Part shown: in pieces, positions 14,566-23,649 of the stretch
Layout: each line of letters starts with the position of its first letter
Position numbering within the stretch: position 1 is the first letter of the stretch
From: JAEXZL01 sp049943125
GTDB taxonomy: Bacteria; Bacillota; Clostridia; Clostridiales; Clostridiaceae
Assembly (NCBI RefSeq): GCF_049943125.1
Contig: NZ_CP188040.1
Span: forward strand, 2,604,001 to 2,668,000
Length of the DNA stretch: 64,000 bases
Direction: 5' to 3'
Translations under genes and position numbers: made by a program
The notes under the pieces: generated by a model
What the model saw: the letters and a program-made list of their open reading frames with translations, nothing else
Database searches by the model: none
Told to the model about the DNA's origin: nothing

Positions 14566-17085
14566 ATGACAAAAGCGAAGTTTAAAAAGAACCAGCGCTT
14601 AAAAAACGTTGGAACTGCTACTGCATTAACAATTACATTAGTAACATCTAATGTGTCTACCTTAGTCAATGCAGCAACATTAGATGCTGAAGTAAATATA
14701 GTTACTAGCAGCGTTGAAGCAGAGGCGATTAAGCAAGAAGCAGTAATTGAAGAGCAAGCCACAGAGAGTCAAGAAGAAGCAACAATAATCCAAGAAGAAA
14801 CAGGTGTTCAAGAGCAAGAAGCAGAAGTTCAAGAAGTCGCTGAAAAATCAACAGTAGGTAGCTTTGATTTAAGCAAATGGGATTACGACGAATATAGTTC
14901 TAGTCAGTTTATAGTATTGAATAAATATAATGGCTCAGCTACCGATATTGTTATACCCGGAGAAATCAATGGTTTAAGCGTAAAAATGAGAACGTTGGAA
15001 TGTTTATCAGACATAAAATCTACAGTGACTAGCATAACATTTAAAGAAGAGAATGGTAAAAAGGTATTAGCAGCTGATTACATAACAGAAGGTAATTTTA
15101 AAGATTATACAGCGCTTAAATCTGTAGATTTTAGTGGATTAGATACTTCTTATTCATCAGGAATCAATATGAATCACATGTTTAGTGGCTGTACCTCTTT
15201 AGAAAGTGTAAATTTTAGTGGAGTGGATACTTCAAAAGTAATTTACATGTCTAATATGTTTTTAGGATGTAGCAATTTAACAGATATAAAATTTGGTGAT
15301 AAGTTTATTACTTCTAATGTAACCACTATGAGTGGTATGTTTAGAGGCTGTAGTTCTATGAAGAGTTTGGATTTATATAATTTTAATACAGAACAAGTGA
15401 AAAATATGTCTTATATGTTTAAAGACTGCAGCTCCTTAACAACCATAGATTTAAGTAGCTTTAATACAGACCAAGTAACTAATATGTCTTATATGTTTGA
15501 TGGCTGCAGATCTTTTACAGATTTAGATGTAAGTATGTTTAATGCAGCAAAGGTTCAGAATATGAGATATATGTTTAATGACTGCGAGTCTTTAACTACT
15601 TTGGATTTAAGTAATTTTAATGCCAAAGAAGTAACCAATATGGATAATGTGTTTAAAGGATGCAGATCTTTAACAAACTTGGACCTAAGCAGCTTCCACA
15701 CATCAAAAGTAACTACTATGATAAATCTATTTTTAGGCTGTAGCTCTTTAACAGATATATATTTCGGTGATAATTTTAATACCGCTGAAGTAACTAAGAT
15801 GAACAATATGTTTAAAGATTGCGCCTCTTTAAATAGTCTAGATTTAAGTGGATTTGATACTTCAAAAGTTGAAGTTATGTCCTATATGTTTTCTAATAGT
15901 GGTGTAGCTAATTTAGACCTAAGCAGCTTCGACACTTCACAAGTAACAGATATGCAAAGAATGTTTTATAACGCCGAGAACTTAAAGAACATAAATTTTG
16001 GTGACAAATTTACAGCTTCAGCAGCAACAAATATGGCCTATATGTTTTGTGATAGTGCTTTAGAGAGCCTAGATTTAAGCAAATTTAATACATCACAAGT
16101 AACAAATATGTCATATATGTTTGCAGGAATGGGAAATATTCATATCTTAGATTTATCTAGCTTTAATTTAGATAATGTAACAGCTGATAATATGAAGAAT
16201 ATGTTTAAAAAGAATATTACAGGTGATTCAGCGGGAAATATTACCGAAACTGATTCATCAGTAGCTGAAAAACAATTATTGGTTATTTCAGCGAATCCTA
16301 AGCTTCTTGCTTATAATTATGAAGCAGATTCCTGCTTGCCATTAACTATTACTCTAGATGCTAATGGTGGAGAATTTGAGAACGGTGACCAAGTTTATAC
16401 ACCTTATACCTTCAATGTAGTTGATTATCTTGATGAGTCTCTATTAGAACAAGAAATACTTGATGCTATATCCGCCTTACCAGCGCCTACAAGAGAAGGC
16501 TACACATTTGTTTCATGGGAAGCTAATAAGGGAACAACAAGAAATAATGCTTCTATCTTAGATAAATTAAACGGGGTTTATTATGCTAACTGGAAAGCTG
16601 AAAGCACAGGAAACCCAGATGGAGATACATCAACACCAGGAGGAGATGCAGGAAACCTAGGTGGAGATACATCAACGCCAGGTGGAGATGCAGGAAATCC
16701 AGGTGGAGATACATCAACGCCAGGAGGAGATGAAGGAAATCCAGGTGGAGATACATCAACGCCAGGAGGAGATGAAGGAAATCCAGGTGGAGATACATCA
16801 ACACCAGGAGGAGATGCAGGAAATCCAGGTGGAGATACATCAACACCAGGAGGAAGTGCAGGAAGTCCAGGTGGTGATACATCAACACCAGGAGGAGAAG
16901 AAGAAACTCCTGAGGAAGACGCAGTACTTCCAGAAGGGGATTCTGAAAATCCAGATGGAAGTATAGTAGTACCAGAGGCTAATGTAAACCCAAGCACAGG
17001 CGATGCAGGGGTATTAGGATACCTTGGCCTAGGGGTAACATCCGTGTTAGGTATGCTTTTAACTAGCAAAAAGAAAAAGAAATAA
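14566..17085 (+). CDS. BspA-type leucine-rich repeat surface protein
   Basis: An 839-residue secreted wall protein. An N-terminal signal peptide ends near VNAAT. It is followed by a Glu/Gln-rich linker, then about fourteen DUF285 (BspA-like) repeats of roughly 23 residues with the theme LDLSSFNTSQVTNMSYMFxG. A bacterial repeat module of the InlB-B type (ITLDANGGEF to YYANWK) comes next, then seven 14-residue Gly/Pro repeats. The end is NPSTGD, a hydrophobic stretch and a KKKKK tail, which is a sorting signal with Asn in place of Leu in LPxTG. I chose the ATG at 14566 because AGGGGG lies 8 nt before it. BspA proteins bind host or matrix components; the ligand here is unknown. Confidence 0.9.
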   Translation: MTKAKFKKNQRLKNVGTATALTITLVTSNVSTLVNAATLDAEVNIVTSSVEAEAIKQEAVIEEQATESQEEATIIQEETGVQEQEAEVQEVAEKSTVGSFDLSKWDYDEYSSSQFIVLNKYNGSATDIVIPGEINGLSVKMRTLECLSDIKSTVTSITFKEENGKKVLAADYITEGNFKDYTALKSVDFSGLDTSYSSGINMNHMFSGCTSLESVNFSGVDTSKVIYMSNMFLGCSNLTDIKFGDKFITSNVTTMSGMFRGCSSMKSLDLYNFNTEQVKNMSYMFKDCSSLTTIDLSSFNTDQVTNMSYMFDGCRSFTDLDVSMFNAAKVQNMRYMFNDCESLTTLDLSNFNAKEVTNMDNVFKGCRSLTNLDLSSFHTSKVTTMINLFLGCSSLTDIYFGDNFNTAEVTKMNNMFKDCASLNSLDLSGFDTSKVEVMSYMFSNSGVANLDLSSFDTSQVTDMQRMFYNAENLKNINFGDKFTASAATNMAYMFCDSALESLDLSKFNTSQVTNMSYMFAGMGNIHILDLSSFNLDNVTADNMKNMFKKNITGDSAGNITETDSSVAEKQLLVISANPKLLAYNYEADSCLPLTITLDANGGEFENGDQVYTPYTFNVVDYLDESLLEQEILDAISALPAPTREGYTFVSWEANKGTTRNNASILDKLNGVYYANWKAESTGNPDGDTSTPGGDAGNLGGDTSTPGGDAGNPGGDTSTPGGDEGNPGGDTSTPGGDEGNPGGDTSTPGGDAGNPGGDTSTPGGSAGSPGGDTSTPGGEEETPEEDAVLPEGDSENPDGSIVVPEANVNPSTGDAGVLGYLGLGVTSVLGMLLTSKKKKK
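16609..16902 (+). repeat. Seven tandem 42-bp repeats coding a Gly/Pro stalk
   Basis: Each unit codes a variant of GNPGGDTSTPGGDA. The units differ by a few bases, mostly silent or at the D/E/A position. The region is probably a flexible wall-spanning stalk, and its length is likely to vary between strains through slippage or recombination. The high GC skew also opens long frames on the other strand, which are not genes. Confidence 0.9.
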
Positions 17086-17090
17086 AATAT

Positions 17091-17136
17091 AAAAGGTCTC
17101 AGAAGTCTTAACTTATTAAGGCTCCTGAGACCTTTT
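17091..17136. terminator. Bidirectional terminator after the surface protein
   Basis: AAAAGGTCTCAG (17091-17102) pairs perfectly with CTGAGACCTTTT (17125-17136), and a second inner stem AGTCTTAA/TTAAGGCT closes a CTTA loop. It serves the two convergent genes. Confidence 0.85.
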
Positions 17137-17138
17137 GC

Positions 17139-17654
17139 TTAATTACTTGGTAAAAATGCTAATCCGATGAAGGCTACAATAATAAATATTACTGCTGTTA
17201 ATAATAATATTTTAATCATCGGACTTTTAACAAATCTTAAAACATAGCTTTTTTTCGGATTTTCTGGATTATAGTAAACATCTAATTCACTGCCAATAGG
17301 AAATTTATCCATTAACGGGTTAGTGGCTATGTGAGCGTTTCTGCTAATCCTTAAATTAGTATCTTCAACATTATTATTAATGTCTGTATTAACATTTTTT
17401 AGCGAGGATGATTTGCTATATATCCAGCCATATTTTAATCGTTGAGTATAGCTGACATTGTTAACTACATATTCTACTATGGGAAAGCTTACGCCATTAT
17501 TGTTCCAGGTAGTATACTTAACCACTTTTCCTTTTACAGCTTTATTGCAGCTTTTTATGGTAGTACTGTCTTTATATTTAAATATTAATGAAATTAATAA
17601 TAAGATTAATCCTACGACAAAAAATATTATAAAGAATAATAAATTGATTTTCAT
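17139..17654 (-). CDS. DUF3592-type membrane protein
   Basis: A 171-residue protein with a transmembrane helix at each end (INLLFFIIFFVVGLILLL near residue 3 and ILLLTAVIFIIVAFIGLAF near the end). The middle forms beta strands with FPIVEYVVNNVSY and DVYYNPENPKKSYV, the known DUF3592 pattern. The family function is unknown. The start at 17654 is preferred because AAGGTGG lies 8 nt upstream; the ATG eight codons earlier has no such site. It is convergent with the BspA-like gene. Confidence 0.75.
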   Translation of the reverse strand: MKINLLFFIIFFVVGLILLLISLIFKYKDSTTIKSCNKAVKGKVVKYTTWNNNGVSFPIVEYVVNNVSYTQRLKYGWIYSKSSSLKNVNTDINNNVEDTNLRISRNAHIATNPLMDKFPIGSELDVYYNPENPKKSYVLRFVKSPMIKILLLTAVIFIIVAFIGLAFLPSN

Positions 17655-17734
17655 AAAAATATACCACCTTTCTTTCATTTATTTTATCACAGAAATGGTA
17701 TATTTTATATTTTTTATATAAAAATTTCTGGAGG

Positions 17735-18256
17735 CTACTGGTCTCTGTCTATGATCAGGTTGTTAAAATAATTGTCCAGATGTATCTTATGTGCAATGGT
17801 TATAATGATGTTTCTAAGGAGTATTTTTTCTTCAGAATCTTTAAGCTCTTTGTTATCTTCAGCAGCTTTAAAGCCGAATATCTGCTGTATTATGCTTTCA
17901 AATTCTGAACAGAAATAGTTATAAGCTACCTTGCTTTCATAAGTAGCCTTTTGCTTTTCTAACAGAAGGCCAATATGCTCTAGGGATAAAACTGTCTTTG
18001 CAATGGCTATGAATATTAAATATGCTATTTGCTCTCTGTAATACTGCTTTTTAATAGGATTAGAAATGAGCTTCTTTTTAACATAATTGCTTATCATAGA
18101 GCTAGTTATGCTTATATCCTGGAGAGGCTCTAAATATTCTCCTATGTATTTTGTTGTCTGCTCTAAATAAAGGCCTACATTAGGAATTTCATCATATCTA
18201 GGTAATCGAAAATCCTCTATGGAGGCTTCAAGCTTTTCTTCCATTCTTTTCTTCAT
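17735..18256 (-). CDS. DUF1836 protein
   Basis: A 173-residue soluble helical protein. It begins with a LPRYDEIPNVGLYLEQ segment and contains ITSSMISNYVKKKLI and a KKQYYREQIAYLIFI stretch. These are marks of DUF1836, whose N-terminal part looks like a MerR-type helix-turn-helix (SSMISNYVKKKLI would be the recognition helix). It could therefore be a regulator, but this is inference. It lies next to DUF3592, on the same strand, 80 nt upstream. The second ATG four codons on is an alternative start. Confidence 0.72.
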   Translation of the reverse strand: MKKRMEEKLEASIEDFRLPRYDEIPNVGLYLEQTTKYIGEYLEPLQDISITSSMISNYVKKKLISNPIKKQYYREQIAYLIFIAIAKTVLSLEHIGLLLEKQKATYESKVAYNYFCSEFESIIQQIFGFKAAEDNKELKDSEEKILLRNIIITIAHKIHLDNYFNNLIIDRDQ

Positions 18257-18356
18257 AGGGCTATTTACCTTTCTTTATAAATCTTTTCTTCCTATAATTT
18301 TATACATATCAAATGTTAAAGTCAACAAAAGCTCAACTAAAGGTATATAATAATTC

Positions 18357-18411
18357 TTGACAGGTTATTTAAAAACTTATACTATATTATTATATAGGTT
18401 TTTCAAAAACC
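18357..18411 (+). promoter_or_regulatory. Promoter and palindrome before the hemolysin III gene
   Basis: TTGACA (18357-18362), a 17-bp spacer and TACTAT (18380-18385) form a clear promoter. A perfect palindrome, GGTTTTT-C-AAAAACC (18397-18411), lies just after the expected start point. This is a likely operator, regulator unknown. Confidence 0.65.
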
Positions 18412-18470
18412 GATAATAAGATATTGAGAAATTCTTTTCTTTAAATATAGCTTTGATAGGAGGAAAATAT

Positions 18471-19163
18471 ATGAGTAAGATTTATGAGGTGGATAAAAAA
18501 ACTAGAAGCTTTGAGGTTAAGGATCCGGGGAGTGCACTGACACATTTTATTGCTTTTATAGCAGCAGTTTTGGGTACCCCTCTTTTGTTAATTCACAGCT
18601 TAGCTCTAGGTGCTAGCAATATGTCCTTAATAAGCTTTAGCATATTTATGCTCAGTATGATTTTACTGTATGGGGCTAGTACTACTTATCACACCTTTGA
18701 TGTGTCAGAACAGATTAACAAGCTTCTAAGAAAAATTGATCATATGATGATTTTTATCCTTATTGCAGGCTCTTATACCCCAGTTTGTCTTATTGGAATA
18801 GGCGGTAAAACTGGAAGGCTTCTGCTGATTTTAGTTTGGTCAATAGCTTTAGCAGGTATTATTCTAAAGGGCTTCTGGATTACCTGCCCTAAATGGTTTT
18901 CCTCCGTGATATATATAGGAATGGGATGGGTTTGCTTATTGGCTTTCCCTGAATTAATTCAGAAGCTGCCAACAGAAGCTTTTCTATGGCTGCTGGCTGG
19001 AGGGGTTATTTATTCAATCGGTGGTATAATTTACGCATTAAAGCTCCCTTTGTTTAATAAAAGGTTTCGTCATTTCGGCTCCCATGAGATATTTCACTTG
19101 TTTGTTATGGGTGGCAGCTTATGTCATTTTATTATGATGTATGAATATCTTGCAGTAATGTAA
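18471..19163 (+). CDS. Hemolysin III family membrane protein (TrhA/YqfA type)
   Basis: A 230-residue protein with seven predicted transmembrane helices, of the PAQR/hemolysin III family. Hallmarks are ALTHFIAFIAAVLG, YGASTTYHTF, LRKIDHMMIFILIAGSYTP and the final FGSHEIFHLFVMGGSLCHF. The conserved His, Asp and Ser residues of the family form a probable metal site. In bacteria the role is in membrane fluidity or stress rather than toxicity. The start ATG at 18471 follows AGGAGG by 7 nt. Confidence 0.92.
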   Translation: MSKIYEVDKKTRSFEVKDPGSALTHFIAFIAAVLGTPLLLIHSLALGASNMSLISFSIFMLSMILLYGASTTYHTFDVSEQINKLLRKIDHMMIFILIAGSYTPVCLIGIGGKTGRLLLILVWSIALAGIILKGFWITCPKWFSSVIYIGMGWVCLLAFPELIQKLPTEAFLWLLAGGVIYSIGGIIYALKLPLFNKRFRHFGSHEIFHLFVMGGSLCHFIMMYEYLAVM

Positions 19164-19303
19164 AAAATATGTCAAAAGTCGCCTGAATCCTTAATAAATT
19201 GCATTTTTATGAATAAAATTAACTAAATTATCTGTTTATTATTCAAAAAAATATACTATAATATAATTTAGTTAAGATTCAAAATATTGAAAAGGGTGAT
19301 GGT

Positions 19304-20287
19304 GTGAAAATTAGAATTGGAATCGCTGGTTATGGTAATTTAGGGCGAGGAGTAGAACTGGCAGCAGCAATAAATGAGGATATGGAGCTTGTAGGGATAT
19401 TTACGAGAAGAGAACCATCTACTATAGAAGCATACACAAATGTCCCTGTATATCCTATGTCCAAGGCACAAAATATGAAATCTCAGATTGATGTAATGAT
19501 TCTTTGTGGAGGTAGTGCAAATGATCTGCCAGAGCAAACTCCAGAACTGGCAAAATACTTTAATGTAGTTGATAGCTATGATACTCATGCTAATATATCT
19601 AAGCATTTTGAAGCTGTTGATAGGGCAGCCAAAGAAGGTGGAAAGGTTGGTATTATTTCTGTGGGGTGGGATCCAGGATTGTTTTCACTTAATAGATTAC
19701 TAGGTCAAGCTATATTACCTGATGGTAATGATTACACCTTCTGGGGTAAGGGCGTAAGTCAGGGACATTCTGATGCAATTAGAAGAATAGCTGGGGTTGT
19801 GGATGCACGTCAGTACACAATCCCTGTGGAGGATGCTCTTAAGAAAGTGAGAAATGGTGAAAATCCATCTCTTTCTACCGGTGAGAAGCATCTGAGAGAA
19901 TGTTATGTGGTAGCAGAGGAAAATGCTGATAAGAATCTAATAGAAGAGACTATAAAGACAATGCCAAATTATTTTGCAGATTATGATACAACGGTTCATT
20001 TTATAAGTAAAGAGGAGCTTCTCAGGGATCATAGTGGAATACCCCATGGTGGAGTAGTTTTTAGATGTGGCACTACAGGATATGATAAAAAGAACAGTCA
20101 CCTTATGGAGTTTAAACTACAGCTTGATTCAAATCCAGAATTTACCGCCAGTGTTCTCATAGCTTATGCAAGAGCAGCCTACAGACTTAACATGGAGAGA
20201 ATAAGTGGATGTAAAACAGTAATGGACATTGCTCCTGTTTATTTGCATCCTGCTTCAGCAGAAGAGCTCAGGAAGCAAATACTATGA
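19304..20287 (+). CDS. ddh: meso-Diaminopimelate D-dehydrogenase
   Basis: A 327-residue NADPH enzyme that forms meso-diaminopimelate directly from tetrahydrodipicolinate and ammonia, the one-step branch of lysine and cell-wall synthesis. The Rossmann motif GIAGYGNLGRGVE is at the N-terminus. Substrate-site sequences are CGGSANDLPEQTP, SVGWDPGLFSLNR, GKGVSQGHSDAIRR and GIPHGGVVFR. The start is GTG, with AAAGGGTGATG just before. A stand-alone MurE is encoded 9 kb downstream, so DAP-type peptidoglycan is expected. Confidence 0.95.
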   Translation: MKIRIGIAGYGNLGRGVELAAAINEDMELVGIFTRREPSTIEAYTNVPVYPMSKAQNMKSQIDVMILCGGSANDLPEQTPELAKYFNVVDSYDTHANISKHFEAVDRAAKEGGKVGIISVGWDPGLFSLNRLLGQAILPDGNDYTFWGKGVSQGHSDAIRRIAGVVDARQYTIPVEDALKKVRNGENPSLSTGEKHLRECYVVAEENADKNLIEETIKTMPNYFADYDTTVHFISKEELLRDHSGIPHGGVVFRCGTTGYDKKNSHLMEFKLQLDSNPEFTASVLIAYARAAYRLNMERISGCKTVMDIAPVYLHPASAEELRKQIL

Positions 20288-20384
20288 TATCTTTAGACTG
20301 AAGCTACAGTAGAATACATAATCATTAATAATACATACTATTTATTCCTTATAGTAGGATGTAATGGGTGAAGGGAAACATATT

Positions 20385-20417
20385 AGGACTAGCTATATTG
20401 CTGGTCCTTTTGTTTTT
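20385..20417 (+). terminator. ddh terminator
   Basis: AGGACTAGC pairs with GCTGGTCCT (one G-T pair) around a 6-nt loop, followed by a T-rich tail. A weaker hairpin lies just upstream. Confidence 0.72.
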
Positions 20418-20482
20418 ATAGTTGAATTATGTAGAATTATCTTAAATAGCAGTTAATTTAGATAAAAATATTGTCAAAAATT

Positions 20483-20515
20483 GATATTGATTATCGATTA
20501 GTGGTGTTATATACT
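20483..20515 (+). promoter_or_regulatory. Promoter with Fur-like operator before the ABC operon
   Basis: TTGATT (20487-20492), a 17-bp spacer and TATACT (20510-20515) form the promoter. The palindromic core GATA-TTGAT-TATC (20483-20495) covers the -35 element. It matches 11 of the first 13 bases of the classic Fur-box consensus, with a weaker right half. This suggests control by a Fur-family metal regulator (Fur, Zur or PerR). Confidence 0.5.
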
Positions 20516-20560
20516 ATTATCCGGAATTAAAATATAGGACATGATGAAAGGAAGACAGCA

Positions 20561-21196
20561 GTGGAATATATTTTTATAAATCCTGTGGTAGCTAATATGT
20601 ATGTGAAGGAAGAGCTTGATGCTTTGTTATTAAACAATGGCTATACCAGGATAGAAGTAGAAAATGATTGGCATAAGATAGTGAAAGAAAAGTATACAGA
20701 GGCTCTTAAATTAGCGGGGAAACCTCTTTTAGATAGAAGATGCCCATTGGCGATAGATACAGCTAGTAAATACGTGAATAAGGAAGAGGCTATTATTCCT
20801 GAAATTGATCCTATACTCATCCATTGTGGTATAGAAATTGCAAACAGAGAGGATTTAAAGGGAAAGAAAAAAGTAATTACCACCCCCTGTGAAAGCTTAG
20901 CTTCCTATGGAAATAAAAAGAAATTAAAGGATACAGTATTTATAAGCTGGAAGGATTTCTTAAAGGCTTTAAATTCTCAGGAAAAAATTCAGGCGAAATC
21001 CCTAGAAGCAAGCCCTATTCCTCCAGGCTATTTTAATGGATTAGAGGCTAAGATCACCAGTATTTCTGGAGAAGAGGCTATAAAGGAGCATTTTGAAAAT
21101 AAACTTTATAAGGGCAGTGATTTAACTGAGATGCTTTATTGTAAAAATGGATGTAACAATGGAGACGGAGTGTTATTGATAAATGAAAAAAAGTAA
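20561..21196 (+). CDS. Small [FeFe]-hydrogenase-domain-like iron-sulfur protein
   Basis: A 211-residue cytosolic protein. Four cysteines fall in short motifs that match, in order, the three signature regions of the [FeFe]-hydrogenase H-cluster domain: RRCP (Cys61), TTPCESLA (Cys110) and LYCKNGCNNGDG (Cys194, Cys198). In hydrogenases these hold the cubane [4Fe-4S] cluster. Cys89 (LIHCG) is extra. The protein is about half the length of a hydrogenase catalytic domain and lacks ferredoxin modules, so hydrogenase activity is unlikely; an iron-sulfur or metal-site role is inferred. It starts with GTG, with AAGGAAG 6 nt before. It overlaps the ABC permease gene by 14 bp. Confidence 0.62.
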   Translation: MEYIFINPVVANMYVKEELDALLLNNGYTRIEVENDWHKIVKEKYTEALKLAGKPLLDRRCPLAIDTASKYVNKEEAIIPEIDPILIHCGIEIANREDLKGKKKVITTPCESLASYGNKKKLKDTVFISWKDFLKALNSQEKIQAKSLEASPIPPGYFNGLEAKITSISGEEAIKEHFENKLYKGSDLTEMLYCKNGCNNGDGVLLINEKK

Positions 21197-21947
21197 GGCT
21201 ATAAAAACATCCATATCTATTTTAATTATTCTTTTGATATGGACTATAGTTAGCGACCTTGGGGTAGTTAGCTCTTATGTTTTGCCTTCACCCTCAAAGG
21301 TATTTGATAGCTTCTTGAAAATGCTTAAATCAGGAGAGATTTTTGAAGATATTTATATAAGCTATATAAGAGTTTTAAAGGGGTTTGGCCTGGCAACCTT
21401 AATAGCTTTCCTCTTAGCCATGATCAGGGTTATTTTTCCTAAATGCAGTGATTACTATGAAAATATAGTTCAGTTTTTAAAAAATGTACCACCCCTAAGC
21501 TTAATATCACTTTTAATTTTATGGTTCGGTATTGGAGAAGCTACAAAGATAGGAATAATAGTTTTAACCTCCTTCTTCCCCATATACTTAAACACAGTAA
21601 AGGGCTTTATAAGCTGCGATAAAAAACTCTTAGAGGTGGGCGAAATCTACGGCTATTCTAAAAGAATGAGCTTTTTTAAGATAAGGCTTCCTTATGCTAT
21701 GTCAGATATACTGGTTGGAATGAGAATTGGACTAGGTTACAGCTGGAGAGCAATAATAAGCGCAGAAATGATTGCCGCCTCCACGGGTCTTGGCCACATG
21801 ATTTTATTTGCACAACAGATGTCTAGAACCGATAAGGTTATAGTGGGAATTTTAGTAATAGGTGTAGTTGGTTATCTAACGGATAGATTATTTGCTCTTA
21901 TAATCGATAAAGCTTTGAAAGGATCAGAGAAAAATGGATGGGATTAA
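21183..21947 (+). CDS. ABC transporter permease, SsuC/TauC type
   Basis: A 254-residue inner-membrane permease with about six transmembrane helices. The cytoplasmic coupling loop EVGEIYGYSKRMSFFKIRLP matches the EAA motif of the nitrate/sulfonate/taurine permease group. It shares 14-bp overlaps with both the preceding iron-sulfur gene and the following ATPase gene, so all three are translationally coupled. The substrate cannot be told from the sequence. Confidence 0.88.
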   Translation: MKKSKAIKTSISILIILLIWTIVSDLGVVSSYVLPSPSKVFDSFLKMLKSGEIFEDIYISYIRVLKGFGLATLIAFLLAMIRVIFPKCSDYYENIVQFLKNVPPLSLISLLILWFGIGEATKIGIIVLTSFFPIYLNTVKGFISCDKKLLEVGEIYGYSKRMSFFKIRLPYAMSDILVGMRIGLGYSWRAIISAEMIAASTGLGHMILFAQQMSRTDKVIVGILVIGVVGYLTDRLFALIIDKALKGSEKNGWD

Positions 21948-22650
21948 GCTTATTAATGTAGGTAAATTCTATACAGTAGACAAAGAAAGCATAAGAGTTC
22001 TTGATGGAATTAACTTAAATATACCAGAAAATAAAATTACAGTGATTTTAGGAAGAAGTGGCTGTGGGAAAACTACCCTTTTAAGACTTGTATCAGGCTT
22101 AGAGGAATTTGAACAGGGTGAGATCTTAGGAGCTAGTTCCAAGAGAAAGGCTTATGTTTTTCAGGAGGATAGATTAATGTCCTGGCTAAATGTTAAAAAG
22201 AACATCACCTTTGGATTACATAATAAAGCCATAGATCACAGTAAAGTAGATGAGATTATTGAAACTGTAGGCCTTGAAAAATTCTGTAGTGCATATCCCA
22301 GTCAGCTATCTGGAGGTATGAAGCAGAGGGTATCCATAGCAAGAGCCTTTGCTTATGCACCAGACTTTATAATGATGGACGAACCCTTTTCGGCATTGGA
22401 CTTCTTTACTAGAGAGCAGATGCAGAAGGAGCTTATAAAAATCCACGAAAAATTAAAATGCTCAATCTTATTTGTAACTCACAGTATAGATGAGGCTCTT
22501 ATCCTTGGAGATAAAATTGTAATCTTAGAAAAAGGAATTGTTAAATCTCAATATGAAATTCAAGAGAAAAGCGGTGCTAGAGATTTATTAGATGATAAAT
22601 TTGTTAAATTAAAAAAGCAGATAATTGATGATTTAAAAGTTATCAATTAA
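21934..22650 (+). CDS. ABC transporter ATP-binding protein, SsuB/TauB type
   Basis: A 238-residue ATPase. Walker A is GRSGCGKTT, the Q-loop is VFQEDRLMSWLNV, the signature is LSGGMKQRVSIARAF, and Walker B is FIMMDEPFSALD, with the switch His in VTHSIDEA. The Q-loop sequence is typical of the nitrate/sulfonate/taurine group. It pairs with the permease upstream and the binding lipoprotein downstream. Confidence 0.93.
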   Translation: MDGIKLINVGKFYTVDKESIRVLDGINLNIPENKITVILGRSGCGKTTLLRLVSGLEEFEQGEILGASSKRKAYVFQEDRLMSWLNVKKNITFGLHNKAIDHSKVDEIIETVGLEKFCSAYPSQLSGGMKQRVSIARAFAYAPDFIMMDEPFSALDFFTREQMQKELIKIHEKLKCSILFVTHSIDEALILGDKIVILEKGIVKSQYEIQEKSGARDLLDDKFVKLKKQIIDDLKVIN

Positions 22651-22679
22651 ATATAAACAAAATAACGGAGGATAAAATA

Positions 22680-23636
22680 ATGAAAATAAATAAGTCATTA
22701 ATAAAGAGATTAACAGCAGTACTTGCTGCTGGAGTGTTAGCGGTATCTATTGTAGGATGCGGAACAGAAGAAAAGGAAGCTAGTCTAGATAAGCTTGTAA
22801 TAACCCATGTAACCTCTCCTTTAAATGTTCCAAGCATAATACAAAAAAATAATAATATCTTTGCTGAGGAGCTAGGCTTAGCTATTGAATATGCTGAAAT
22901 TACTTCAGGAGCGGATCAAACTCAAGCCTTAGCTTCAGGAGATGTAGATATATTATATGCTGTAGGAGGTACTTCTGTAGTTTCAGCAGCAGCAAACGGT
23001 GCTGATATAAAGATATTAAACATGTACAGCAGATCACCAGAAGCCTTCTGTCTATATTCTCATGACGAGAACATAAAGTCAGCAGAGGATTTAAGAGGTA
23101 AAACCATAGCAGGACCAGTTGGAACTAACCTTCATCAGTTGTTAGTAGCATACCTTGAAAAAGCAGGAATGACCTTAGAGGATGTTAACTATGTAAATAT
23201 GGCTATCCCTGATGCAAAAGCAGCCTTAGATGGAAAGAGTATTGATGCAGCATTAGTTGCAGGACCTACTGCTTATAAGGCAAAGGAGCAGGGCTACAAC
23301 CTTGTTACTAATGGAAAAGGCTTAACAGATGCTGTAATAGCTGTTGCAGTGAGAGAAGATTTTTATAATGAACATAAGGAATTACTAGAGTCCTTTGTAA
23401 AAGCTCAAGAAGACATAGTTAAGTACATCAATGAAAACCATGATGAAGCTATGGAGATAGTAGCTAAGGAGCTTGATTTAGATAAAGCAGCAGTAGAAGA
23501 AATGTACAAGCAGTATGACTTCAGCGTAGAAACTACTGAAGAAGATCGCAAAGCCTTCCAGAATGTAGCTGATTTCATGTACAAAACTGGAATGATAGAA
23601 GAAGAAATTAACACTGCTGACCTTTTTATAAAATAG
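22680..23636 (+). CDS. ABC substrate-binding lipoprotein, NMT1/SsuA-like
   Basis: A 318-residue lipoprotein. The signal peptide ends in VSIVGC, a lipobox, so it is anchored outside the membrane. The mature part shows the NMT1/THI5-like fold: GDVDILYAVGGTSVV and DLRGKTIAGPVGTNLHQLL. Relatives bind small organic anions such as sulfonates or pyrimidines; here the unusual partner genes make a metal-related or cofactor-like ligand worth considering. GGAGG precedes the ATG. Confidence 0.87.
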   Translation: MKINKSLIKRLTAVLAAGVLAVSIVGCGTEEKEASLDKLVITHVTSPLNVPSIIQKNNNIFAEELGLAIEYAEITSGADQTQALASGDVDILYAVGGTSVVSAAANGADIKILNMYSRSPEAFCLYSHDENIKSAEDLRGKTIAGPVGTNLHQLLVAYLEKAGMTLEDVNYVNMAIPDAKAALDGKSIDAALVAGPTAYKAKEQGYNLVTNGKGLTDAVIAVAVREDFYNEHKELLESFVKAQEDIVKYINENHDEAMEIVAKELDLDKAAVEEMYKQYDFSVETTEEDRKAFQNVADFMYKTGMIEEEINTADLFIK

Positions 23637-23649
23637 TAGGTGAATATAA

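Noticed and set aside
16609..16902. CRISPR array
   Set aside because: The repeat units are contiguous without spacers and code for a Gly/Pro stalk in one frame.
16581..17069. Proline-rich frames on the minus strand of the surface protein gene
   Set aside because: They arise from the 42-bp repeat on the opposite strand. The plus-strand frame has the signal peptide, repeats and sorting signal in order.
20561..21196. Functional [FeFe]-hydrogenase
   Set aside because: The protein is too short, lacks ferredoxin-like modules and keeps only the four cubane-ligand cysteine motifs.
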